Source: Begonia masoniana
Lineage: Eukaryota > Streptophyta > Magnoliopsida > Cucurbitales > Begoniaceae
Reading direction: 5' to 3'
DNA: 64,000 nucleotides
Assembly: GCA_022432975.1 (NCBI GenBank)
Contig: CM039515.1
Span: forward strand, 23,702,923-23,766,922
The notes beneath the pieces are model-generated. The model was not told where the DNA came from and made no database searches. It worked only from the letters and a program-made list of their open reading frames with translations. Of the stretch, positions 33,257 to 43,739 are shown piece by piece. Within the stretch, counting starts at the first letter, position 1, and each line of letters begins with the position of its first letter. The position numbers and the translations under genes are program-made.

Positions 33257-35391
33257 TGTGACACCCGGTTCTTTACGGGACTTTTTAAATTAATAATGTA
33301 ATGGTATTTTTGTAATTATGTCAATTAGGTCGGTTTCGTGAAAAGAAAGCGTCATTACGATCCTAATAATTAATAAGGATTTTAAGAAAATTTTGGTAAT
33401 TTTAGGAGTTTAACGCTAATTTTACTAGAATTACGTTTATCGTAATATAAAGGATACTTTGGTAAAAATAGTAAACGAGGTCCGATTTGCGAACAGACAG
33501 TTTTAAAAGGGCCCTGGTAATAAGTTGGATTTAAGAGCAAAATAAGGAGATTTGGAGAAAATGAATCGTTAGCTAATTAACGAAACGAAGGACGAAACAA
33601 ATAGAAAATCAAAGGAAGAGAAAAATGGTAATTTGCAAAGTCAAAATTTATTAAAAACCTCATTTTCTCTTCTTCCTCCAGCATTTCACGATTTCTTCTT
33701 TCTCTCCCCTGCGTTCTCCGGCGATTCCCTCACGGCGTTCCACTTCCGACGTCGATTCCTCCTTCGTTCGTCTTCCGTTATTCACGTTTTCTTCTCCAAT
33801 CCCGACCCTAGGCACGGGTCTAAGGTTTTAGGAAAGTTTATTTCAATTTTTACGGAGTTTAAACTATTAGGGTTCGTTTAGGGTTTCGTTAAAAATGAGA
33901 TTTAGGGTTTGGAATTGATAGGTTTACCGTAGTTGTGGATATAAGGGACGCGTTGAACGTTATTGGACGAAGTTAAGTTGATTGTGAGAAATGTTAAAGT
34001 TTGAAGAATTTTTGAGTTTTTGGAAAAATTCGTTAATGGCGGTTTGGAGGTATCGAACGTAAATTTGTTGTTAAAATACCTCGATTAGTTAAGTTAGAAT
34101 TTTAAGAATTTCCTTAGTTAAGGATTTTGTTGATTTGGACGTTTAAGGTTTAAATGTGTTTTTAACGACAATATTGTGAATTTGCTTAGGTAAACAACGC
34201 TCATGGATGGAGCTTGAAGTTCAGCGTGCACGAGGTAAGTTCTCGTGACTTATTATGGCTAATTGGCCTACACCGTACGTCGCAGTCGCGTCGAGGAATA
34301 CTAGAGTTTAGTTGTTTATATGCTTTGGTCGGGTAGATAGAGTTAGTTCTTTTATAGGTTATGCTTTTTACGGTCTTGACGGTATGTATGATGTATGTTT
34401 ACTTTATGTCTTTATCTGCTCATGTTTCACGTATTTTAAAATAGCATGTAAATGGATTTCTGCATGTGTTTATAAAAATGTAATGGACTAATGTAAAGAA
34501 AATACGTAATCTGTTATCTGTTATCTGGTCATAGGAGGTGGGGCTCTGGCATGACTGTTACGGATTAGTAAGTATGTACCCCCCTCTCTAAGTGGAAAGT
34601 GTTGTCCAACTGCTGGAAAAGCACTCTCCATTTAGGGGGATGAGACCTCAGTGGCACCTCTGTTATCTGTTATCGGAACGATCTGTTACGTTAAGTAATC
34701 TGTATGATTTTTGAACTTCATACGCACAGCATGCATCTGCATTTACGAAACTTACTGAGCCTTTAGCTAATAGTGTGTCTGTATGGTGTAGGTGATTTTG
34801 AGACAGGTGAGGACGACGTTCCTCCTCCTGAAGCATGAGTCCAGTTGAAGAAGAATGGTCGCGGGAGTGTGCTGGCGCAGTCGAGGCATTTTCATGACCC
34901 GTGGGGATGTGTGTAAGTATTTGGGGACACGATAGTTAGATAAAACTGTATAGTTGAACATATTAGGATGTTTGGAATCTGGATAGTGGATAGGTTTATG
35001 TTTTGATGTCTTTAAACGTTTTGGTAGACTTGTTTTATAAAATGTTTTGTTAAACCGCTATTTTAATTCGTTTAATGAACTGCTTGGCGAAGTTAAAGTT
35101 TTATAGGAATTTATTAAGTTTTCAGACGGATCCACGCAGTTCATTTTCATGGAAATGTATTTCGTGTTAAATACGTCTTGAGTCGGTTTCGAGTGAGATT
35201 ACGGAGGAGGTACGAGTAATGGTTAATTTTATGTTGAAGCGTATGTTCGTGATGTAGGTATAGTTGGTGTTATGAAATTGTGAAGAATGTTAGGGTGTTT
35301 GAGATGTTGAAGTTGTATAGAATAAAAGAAATGAAGTGTATGTTGTATGTAGGGGAAATGAAAGAAAGAAAGGAAGAAAAGGGTGGGTGCA
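33257..35391 (+). repeat. family B 5' LTR, part 1
   Basis: It starts TGTGACACCCGGTTCTTTACG. A pyrimidine-rich leader-like stretch (33660-33810) ends CCCTAG|GC; the 3' LTR copy has CCCTAG|GT. An acceptor-like TTGCTTAG at 34189, a 45-nt piece, donor CGAG|GTAAGT (34235) and acceptor GGTGTAG (34791) follow. Between donor and acceptor is a long hairpin (about 34578-34643: CCCCCTCTCTAAGTGG.. with ..CCATTTAGGGGG). Solo LTR F is inserted at 35391. Confidence 0.88.
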
Positions 35392-37868
35392 TGTCACGTC
35401 CCTAATACTGTACCCGATTATTATTATTTTTTTTCATACTATATTTTTTTTATATACTCTAGACGAAACTTAAACCGAAATCGAAATCAGAATCGAAATC
35501 AGAATTGAAAGCGAGGTTCGTTAGGAGAATCGTTTAAAACGAATCTTGGAACAATTTAAATAACAAGTAAAACAAATATGTAAAACAGTTTAAAAACATT
35601 TAAAAACAATTAAGTTAAAATCGAGGGACAAAAGGGGCAATCGCCCCTTACATGCAGGGGCGATTATTCGCCAAAAAAATAGGGCGAATAATCGCCCATC
35701 GGCGATTGCAACAGGCGATTATTCGCCTGTTGCATATCGCCTGTGGCGATCAGTCGCCACAATTTGTGGCGACTAATCGCCACACTCCCTGGAAATTTTC
35801 CAGGGAGTGGCAATGCAATCGCCCCCCCATGGCGATTCGTCGCCATCTCCTCTGCTTTCTTCCCCTTATTCCTTTCTTCTCCTGCGTTCAGACATATACA
35901 CACAACACACACCTCTCTTTTCTCTTCCCTACATCATACATTCACAATTTCCGTATCCTCCGAACACTCAAAACTCACATAATTCACTTACCCCTCGTTA
36001 ACAACTCCAAACGCATTTTAAAACCAAGTACGTTTTATGAAAATAAACCGCGTGGATATGTTTAAAAAAACGCACATATCCACCTGTTTTAAAATCACTA
36101 AACAATTACAAAACGTTTAAAAATATTAAAAATGTAAACCTATCAACTACCAGAACCAAACACCCTATAATGTCTATACAATTTTTCCTATTCTATCCAA
36201 AATACCTTAAAACCCTCAAAATCTATACATACTTCCCCACGAGTCAGGTGAGCATCGACTGCGCAACACACCACAGCAAGCCATCCTCCGTCAACTGCGT
36301 CACTCCTCAGGTGGAGGGATCTCATCCTCACCTGTCCCCTCGTAATCACCTACACCATACAGACACACTATGAGATGGAATCCCAGTAAGACTCGTAAAT
36401 GCAAATTCCATGCTATGGTACGCTATGCCATGTTATGCTATGCTATGCACTGTAGGTGTCACCGAGATCCTATCCCTCTAACCGGGGAGAGCTCATCCAG
36501 CGAGCGGACTACTCTTTTCGGCTAGAGGCGGCGGGTACACGCTTACAACACGTACAGCCGTGCCTGAGCCCCACCTCGCGTGACCTATAAACTGTATGCC
36601 TTTCGGCCTGTATGCCTTTCGGCCCATTTTAACTATATGCCTTACGGCCCATTTTAACTGTATGCCTTACGGCCCATTTTATTCTTTGCCTTATCTTTAA
36701 AACATTGTGCAAATTCACTTTCATACTTTTCTTTAAAACGCGTGATGCATGAACAGTTCTATATCATAAAGTAAACAAGTAATAACGTGTACCATCAAGA
36801 CTATAAATGCATAACCTATAACCTATAAAACAACTAAACCTGTCTACCCAACCAAAGCAAATAAACATACGCATCTCCAAAAACTCCTCGAGACGACTTT
36901 GATGTACGGTGTAGGCCTATCGGCCAAAGAAGATCACGAGAACTTACCTCGTGTCCAAAGCAGCTCAAGCTCCGTCCACAAGCGCTGTTCACCTAAGCAA
37001 TTTACAAGGATTGACGTTAAAACGAGTTTAAGTTAATAAACGTCAAATTGTCAAAACCTTAGCTAAAGGAATTTCCTAACATTCCAACTTAACTTATCGA
37101 GGCATTTTATCCATTAATCTACGCTCGATACCCCGAAATCCAATTTACGAGTTTTCCGAAAACGCGCAATACGTTCGTAAACAATAACAATCTATCAATT
37201 TCGACCCCAAAATCTCGATTTTTAACAAAACCTAAACGAAACCTAATTGTTTAAAACTCCATAAACATCGAAATAAAAGCTCTAAGATTGTAGGTTCATA
37301 CCTAGAACGTCGATTGGAGGAGGAAGCACGAAGAAAACGGAACGATCGGAGGTCGGATCGTCGCCGAAAATGGAATCGCCATCGATGGCAGAGAGGGAAG
37401 CCGAGAGGGTGAGGGAGAGAAATCACAAAAATCGCAGAAGTGTTCTGCTGAAGATGGAAATCTGATTTTTTAATTAAAAATTAACTTGGCGAATTACCCT
37501 TTCGCCCTTCTTTAGTTTTTATATTACTTTCGTCCTTCATTTCGTTAATTGGGCAACTATTCGGTTTCACCAAATCTCTTTAATTCCAACAAGTCCAACT
37601 TATTATTTGGGATTTACTAAAACTGTCCGTTCGCAATTTGGACCTCGTTTACTATTTTTACTAAAACGTCATTCATATTACGAGAAACTTAATTACTCAG
37701 AATATAGCGTCAAAACTCCTAAAATTCCCCAAAATTCCTTAAAATTCCTATTAATCGTTAGGATCGTAATAAAGCTTTCTGTTTGCGAAACTGATTTGAT
37801 TTGACATATTTACCAAAAATGCCACATATATATTATAATATAAAATTCCGTACGAGCCGGATATTACA
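35392..37868 (-). mobile_element. solo LTR, family F
   Basis: 2477 bp with TG..CA ends. The flanks are gtgca at 35387-35391 and 37869-37873. On the minus strand it starts TGTAATATCCGG and ends GGGACGTGACA. Exon-2-like sequence (45 nt) is close to that of family B, with donor 36947 and acceptor 36350. The 3' LTR end carries GCGATTATTCGCC-type palindromes and a stem CACTCCCTGGAAA/TTCCAGGGAGTG at 35783-35809. A 24-bp tandem repeat (TATGCCTTACGGCCCATTTT) lies at 36597-36690. No coding region. Confidence 0.93.
36597..36690. repeat. short tandem repeat in LTR F
   Basis: About four units of TATGCCTTWCGGCCCATTTTAACTG type, the first one shorter. It sits in the intron-like interval of the F LTR. Confidence 0.85.
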
Positions 37869-37873
37869 GTGCA

Positions 37874-38006
37874 AGCCTCTGGAAATTTATTTTTCCAGAG
37901 GACTTGGCGATCGATCGCCTAGGATGGTGATCGATCGCCAAGATTGGTCGCCACTCCCTGGAAAAATCCAGGGAGTGTGGCGATCGATTGCCACTATGTT
38001 TTTTTC
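37874..38006 (+). repeat. family B 5' LTR, part 2 (palindrome cluster)
   Basis: 133 bp between two solo LTRs. It contains the stem CCTCTGGAAA/TTTCCAGAGG (37876-37901), two GATCGATCGCC boxes, the stem CACTCCCTGGA/TCCAGGGAGTG (37952-37977) and GCGATCGATTGCC. Confidence 0.85.
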
Positions 38007-40294
38007 TGTAGCACCTGGTTCTATCGAACCAGCCTTTTATTATTAAAGTAATACACTTGACTAGGTAATGAATTAAATAAGGTTATTGAACAACTTGTTA
38101 AGGGTATTAGAGTAATTTACAATTTTCAAAAGTTGGATAACGTATTTAAGGATAAGGGTTGGGTTTAATGCACTGTAGCCGCCACCCCCTCTCATACTCT
38201 TCTCTTCGGAAACTTTCAGCTCAAGCAGCCGAGCTCTCTAGGCGATTCTCCTCGCTCGGTTCTCCTTCGACTTAGGTAAGTTTCTTTTCCTTATTTCTCT
38301 TGTGGTATAGTGGTGAAATGCCTGGAGGATTGCAATGTGAGGATTTTGAGGATGCTGAGATTGAGTGTAGATTCGGGTTTTAGCGATAAGTAGGAATGCT
38401 CGGGTAGTAGAGTTTCTAGCTAGATTTCTCGAACCTCTGTTTGATATTTTGAAAGGTTTAGTGAAGCCTTGATTTATATTCTGTATGAACTTAGGTGAAC
38501 AGACCTCCGAAGTTGCTAGCAACCATATAGATTTCCAGGAGCCAGGTAAGTAAAGTATTGCTTGTGCCTTCGGGCCTACATCACAAAACAGTAGGTTTAT
38601 GTATGCTTGAATGTTTCTATTGTCCATGCATCATGTTTTGTTAAAAGTTACGAAAATGAATTTTATGTAAGGAATGGTAAGGTATGAACTGTGTGCGACA
38701 GACAAGCTATTAAGGGAACTAATCCAACCCTTAACTTATGAAGGGATTTATACATTGGGAGAATTGATCCCACTCCCAAGGGAACTGAGGGATCAGATCA
38801 AGTGTTAAGGGAATTCATCTGCCCCTTAATTAAGTAGGAGGATGTAGACATTGGGAGAATTGATCCTACTCCCAAGGGAACCATGGGATCAGATCATGTT
38901 ATGAACGAATGTGTATGCCACTGAGATGAAAATAGAAACTGCATATTTAGGAGTTCAAGTTCAGCATTTTATTTCATTCATATACTGCTTTACTTACTTA
39001 GCATTAGGCTAATAGATGAGTTTTGTGATGTAGGTGAAGAAGTGTTAGCAGGTGTGTCCCCTGATCATGTTGAGGAATAGTGGACGTTGGAGGAGTGCAT
39101 TCAGGCTTCGGCATGGTAACTGATGGGGCGGTTTAGCATGTTGTCTACAGATGTGGAGGTTTAGTGGATAATGATTTAATCTGAGTATATGAAGTTTTTA
39201 GTAAATGAGATTACAGCTGTTTGACTTTGTTTTCGAAATTTCAGATTTTCATGTTCTTACTGATTCTGATCAATATAATGACTTGGAGTGTTATGAATGG
39301 ATTTTGGTAAAATGTTTTAAGTCTGCTAGATAGTCGAAGCTTTTTCGGGTTATAGACAGGTTGTTTAGTCCATTGGTAGGAATTGAATAATTTTTGTATC
39401 AGTGGATATGTGTAGAGGTTTATTGCGTTCTGTTGAAGGAAATTGTGTTGATGTCTATCGGAAGAGGGAAGTCTATCGGTAGATGTGATGTGTCAGTCTG
39501 TCGGAAGATGAAAGCCTATCGGCAGATTCCTTAAGGAGTCACGTGAGAAATACGTGTCGGCAAATGTAGTCTATTCGATCGGAAGGTGTAGAGTATTAAG
39601 TTTGTCGAGTAGTGATCGGCAGGTGCAGTCTGAGAGAGTTAAGGGGTTTTGTCGTTTAGCGAATCGGAAGATGTAGAGTAATCTGTTTGTCGTTTAGTCA
39701 ATCGGAAGATGTAGTGTGGGTTTTAATTCCATCGGAAGGAGTCATATTGTCGTTATCGGTAGATGTCGTGCGTTTGTCTGTTGGGAGACGAAATTGTGCT
39801 GACTTTATCGGCAGATGAAGTCAAGTTGACTTCATCGGCAGATGAAGTGGTGTATGGAGTTACGATGACTTCATCGGCAGATGAAGTCGAGAGGGAAGCT
39901 GTGTAGACGTTATCGGCAGAGGGTGTTGCGTTGTTGTACACGTCATCGGTATATGAAGCCTACTGAGTGATGTCTTTTGTTTTCATTCCTTCCGGCTGAC
40001 GTCATCGGCAGAAGTCTTCGGTTTTCTATTTCTGCTTCTTTCGTTGACCTGGTCGTCGGCAGATGACTTCAACATTTCCGTTAAACACCCCAACAATATT
40101 TTCTACAGTTTGTCTAACTTCACTGTTGTTTTAAATGATTTTCCGCTGCAAAGTTTTCAAATGTTTTGAATGTTTAGAAAATGTCAAATTTTGAATGTCG
40201 AATGAAGTTTAAAAAAAAAAAATTTATCCGAAATTTCTTAGTCATGATAGAGTGATGTGTAGCGAACCGGGTTTAGATAATTCGGGGCGTTACA
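38007..40294 (+). mobile_element. solo LTR, family C
   Basis: 2288 bp, TGTAGCACCTGG to GGGGCGTTACA, flanked by ttttc (38002-38006 and 40295-40299). A TATTTAAG sequence at about 38134 precedes CACTGTAGCC and a pyrimidine-rich leader. Donor TTAG|GTAAGT is at 38276 and acceptor CTTAG at 38494. A 51-nt piece follows, then donor CCAG|GTAAGT at 38546 and acceptor GATGTAG at 39033. The inner interval has TTAAGGG/CCCTTAA and TTGGGAG/CTCCCAA stems in two copies. 39440-40070 is rich in TCATCGGCAGATGAAGT-type repeats. Confidence 0.93.
39440..40075 (+). repeat. dispersed ATCGGNAGATG repeats in LTR C
   Basis: More than a dozen ATCGG(C/A/T)AGATG motifs. Several extend to a perfect hairpin GACTTCATC-GGCA-GATGAAGTC. 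Spacing is irregular, unlike a tandem satellite. Confidence 0.85.
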
Positions 40295-40299
40295 TTTTC

Positions 40300-40571
40300 A
40301 ACAGGCGATCAATCGCCTGTTTTGGGCGATCGATCGCCCCTCTCCTTCTTTGGCCGAAAGATGTTTTTACCCTTGCCTTGTTTTTCTTTGTTAATTGTTT
40401 CTTTTATGGTTTTAATTGTTGTATTTAACTGATTTTAAGATTTGTTTTAAACGATATTCTAAACAATGTTAATGATTTTGATTTCAATTTAAATTCCGCT
40501 CAAACGTTACGAAGTTTATAAGGATAAAAAAAAATATTGGAAAATAAGGGTACAGTGTTAGGGTCGCTACA
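40300..40571 (+). repeat. family B 5' LTR, part 3
   Basis: It continues after solo LTR C with AGGCGATCAATCGCCT and GGGCGATCGATCGCCC palindromes, then AT-rich sequence ending AGGGTCGCTACA. The B 5' LTR would be about 2.54 kb without its insertions. Confidence 0.85.
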
Positions 40572-40574
40572 ATT

Positions 40575-40588
40575 ATGGTATTAGAGAC
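40575..40588 (+). other. primer-binding site, family B
   Basis: TGGTATTAGAGACC, three bases past the LTR end, is a variant of the tRNA-iMet-complementary site TGGTATCAGAGC. Confidence 0.75.
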
Positions 40589-40740
40589 CCCGGGTTTTAA
40601 AATCGGTTCTGTATACTGCTCAGCTGCACAGCCACTACGCGGACATCCTTCATCAACCGTAAGTACGTTCTATTTTATTTCTTTGTTTTTGTTTCTTAGG
40701 ATTATTTGTTTTAATTTTTATAAGAATTTTATAAAAAAAA

Positions 40741-41660
40741 AATGGTTCGAGGAAGAGAGCCTAGGGATAACGCTCTAGATCGACTTACGGAATTGCTGGA
40801 CCGTCAGTCTCAGCACATGGACCGGCAGACACAACAAATTGAGAGCTTAGTGAACCGAGAGAATCAGAGGGCCCAAGATTTGGGGGTTCCTAATAATCAG
40901 GGCATGTAGAAATTCCAAAGCCTCCGACCTCTAGTATTCGATGGTCAGTTGTCGGACCTCTCTTTAGTAGAAGAGTGGATCCGCACTATGGAAGATATGC
41001 TAGTGTACGCGGAGGTAGGGAACGAGAGTAAGGTTGCCTATGCCACCTTCCATTTGGCGTCGGACGCTCGTTTCTGGTGGGATTCAATCAAGTCAACAAC
41101 GGATGTGTCGATCATGACGTGGGAACGGTTCATGATTGTAATCTTCGATAAGTATTTCAGCCGCACGGTGAGGGTGGCTAAGAGAAACGAGTTTACGCAG
41201 CTGAAGCAGACAGGTTCAGTTGCTGAATATATTCAGAAATTTGAGGCTTTGTCACGTTTTGCACCGCGTCTTGTTAGCGACAATGAAGATAAGGTGCATC
41301 AATTTATGGAGGGACTGAATCCGGAGATTCGGATGCATGTTATAGTATCAAGAATTATAAATGTGTCATATTCTGATATCGCAGCTAGAGCTCTGGATTT
41401 TGAGGCTGCCAGGGCGACTTGTGTTAGGCCGAGGGAGCCAGCTCAGGACTTCTTCCGTGAGATCCGTCCTCAGTCACAGAAACGAGATGGGCAGTCTAGA
41501 GTACAACAACCTCAGCCACAACAGAGAGGTGTGAAGTGATCCTCAGAGGGAGGTGGTGATCGAAGGAAAGGTAAACAGGTACAGGGGCTTCTCAGATACC
41601 TTGGCGCCCCAAGTGCCAGAAGGAAAACAGTGGCGAGTGCCGGGTTGGCACTAACAAATG
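40741..41660 (+). pseudogene. family B Gag, split by element C
   Basis: ATG 40741 (MVRGREPRDN) begins Gag. The frame meets TAG at 40906-40908 and resumes through 41539 with the capsid core (ARFWWDSI, VIFDKYFSRTV, LKQTGSVAEYIQKF). After a stop at 41537-41539 and a frameshift, a PKCQKENSGEC knuckle is read up to AACAAATGT, where element C interrupts. The second knuckle, [14 protein letters not shown], lies on the other side at 50456. Gag function is lost through stops and insertion. Confidence 0.85.
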
Positions 41661-43699
41661 TGTAATGCCCTGAGTTTTCTGAACCCGGTTCGCTACACAA
41701 GATATTGAATCGAACTATGACTTTTTGAGAAAATTTTAAAATTTCATTCAATGATCGAGATTTAACTCTTAAAACGTTAAAACTTGCAGCGGAAAAATCA
41801 TCATATAAAAACAATACTTTTTAAATAGTTAAAATATTCAAGACAGTTGGTTGAAAGAGAAAAGAAAACAGAACACATCGATCGATCACTAAACGACAAA
41901 AGTCTTTTACTCACAAACAGAACAGAACACATCGACCGGTCACTAAACGACAAAACACCTCTACCGCACAGACCACGTGATATCCATGCGATTTAAATAA
42001 TTCGGCAGACGACGTCTACCGCTCACAAACGACAAACATTCTTAGCCTAAATCTTCCGATTACAAAACGATAAGGCTACAAAAGACTTATGCCGAAGACA
42101 TCTACCGATGGCTTCTACTGGAGACATCTTCTGATGGCTTCTACTGAAGACATCTTCCGATTACAAAACGACAAGGCTACTAAAGACTTATGCCGAAGTC
42201 ATCTACCGATGGCTTCTACTGATGATATCTTCTGATGACGTCAGTCGGATGATTCAATTTTCCAACATCAATCGGTGGACAAAACACTCAACATCCACCG
42301 GTGAACTTCATTCACCGATGGTTGAACTTACAAATTTCACTCAAATACATTCAAAAACAACCTGACCCTAAGTAGCTTCTGAAATCCAACAATTAACCAT
42401 TTGAAACCAACATTTGTATCCTTATCCAATAAAAATCCCAAATTAGCAATTTGTAACAAAACCAAATCAGATTTTCATAACAGGAGGAACTCAAGTATTC
42501 TAAATCCTTCAACTATTACTATCGTCAAAATCCTCTGCACTCCTCAACAGAACATCAGAAATTAGACTCTACATACAAACAGTAGTTAAACCGCCCCATC
42601 AGTTCGCCAAGTCAAGGCATGAATGTGCTCCCCCAACCAGCCTATTCCTCAACATGCTCAGAAAACACACCTGCAGTCACTTCTTCACCTACATCACAAA
42701 ATTCATCTATTAGCTTAATGCTAAGTAAGTAAAGCAATAATGAAATTGAATGTTGAAACATAAATTCCTAAACATGCAGTTTCTACTTTCTCATCTCTGT
42801 TGCATATGTATTCGTTTCTGATCTGATCCCCCTGTGAAATTGGAAGTTGGATCACTTCTCCCAAAGTCAGACATCCTCTCTCTCGATTAAGGGGCGGATT
42901 AGTTCCCTTAACAACTGTTCAGATCCCCTTGTGAAATTGGGAGTTGGATCACTTCTCCCAAAGTATAAATTCCTTCATAAGTTAAGGGGCGGATTAGTTC
43001 CCTTAATAGTTTATCTGTTACAGTCTGTTCGTTCCTTACCATGCCATTTCATGTAAATTCATTTTCGCATACTTTCAAAATATGATGCATGACATACAAA
43101 CACATTCAAGCAAACATGATCCTACTGTTTTGTGATGTAGGCCCGAAGGCACAAGCATACTTCACTTACCTGGTCTCCTGGAGATTGTCTGGTTGTTAGC
43201 TACTTCGGAAGTCTGCTCACCTATAATCGTAAACAGAGCACTTCATTCTAAACTATTTAGAAATCTTAGGGAAACTAGCTGGAAGTCCTGTTCGTCAAGC
43301 ATTCCTGGTTCTCCCCAAAACCCGAAACTAACTCTCACTCACAGCATTCACGAACACTCCCCTACAATCTCTCTGTTATCTAATCACTAAAACAGCAAGT
43401 AAAATGAAACAAAACTCACATAGAATGGAGAAAATTAGAGAGGAAAATGTCGGAAGGAAGTCTGCTGAGCTGAGCTGAGCTGAAAATCAACGAAGGGAAA
43501 TGATAATAGGGTGGCGGCTACTGTGCATTAAACGCAGAACCTCTTCCCTTAAATAGGTTATCGACTTTATATCTCAATTTACCATTATGCCCTCGCCTAG
43601 TCACTCATTAGCCTAATCACTAATTTCCCTCAATTTCATCTATAAAACATCCACTACTAGTTGACAAAATAAGTTGGCTCAATGAAATCGGGTGCTACA
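41661..43699 (-). repeat. 3' LTR of element C
   Basis: TGTAATGCCCTG to GGGTGCTACA in plus-strand orientation. The minus-strand intron-like interval runs from donor 43169 to acceptor 42689. It holds two copies of an AAATTGGGAGTTGGATCACT..CTCCCAAAG hairpin block. CATCTTCCGATGGCTTCTAC-type repeats lie at about 42040-42300. The complement of the purine tract AAGGAGGGTAGAT follows at 43700-43712. Confidence 0.9.
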
Positions 43700-43739
43700 A
43701 TCTACCCTCCTTAAAAGAATTTTGTCCTCAAAATTCAAT

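Noticed and set aside
35652..36065. 137-codon ORF in solo LTR F
   Set aside because: It is antisense to the LTR and runs over the palindrome cluster. Chance frame.
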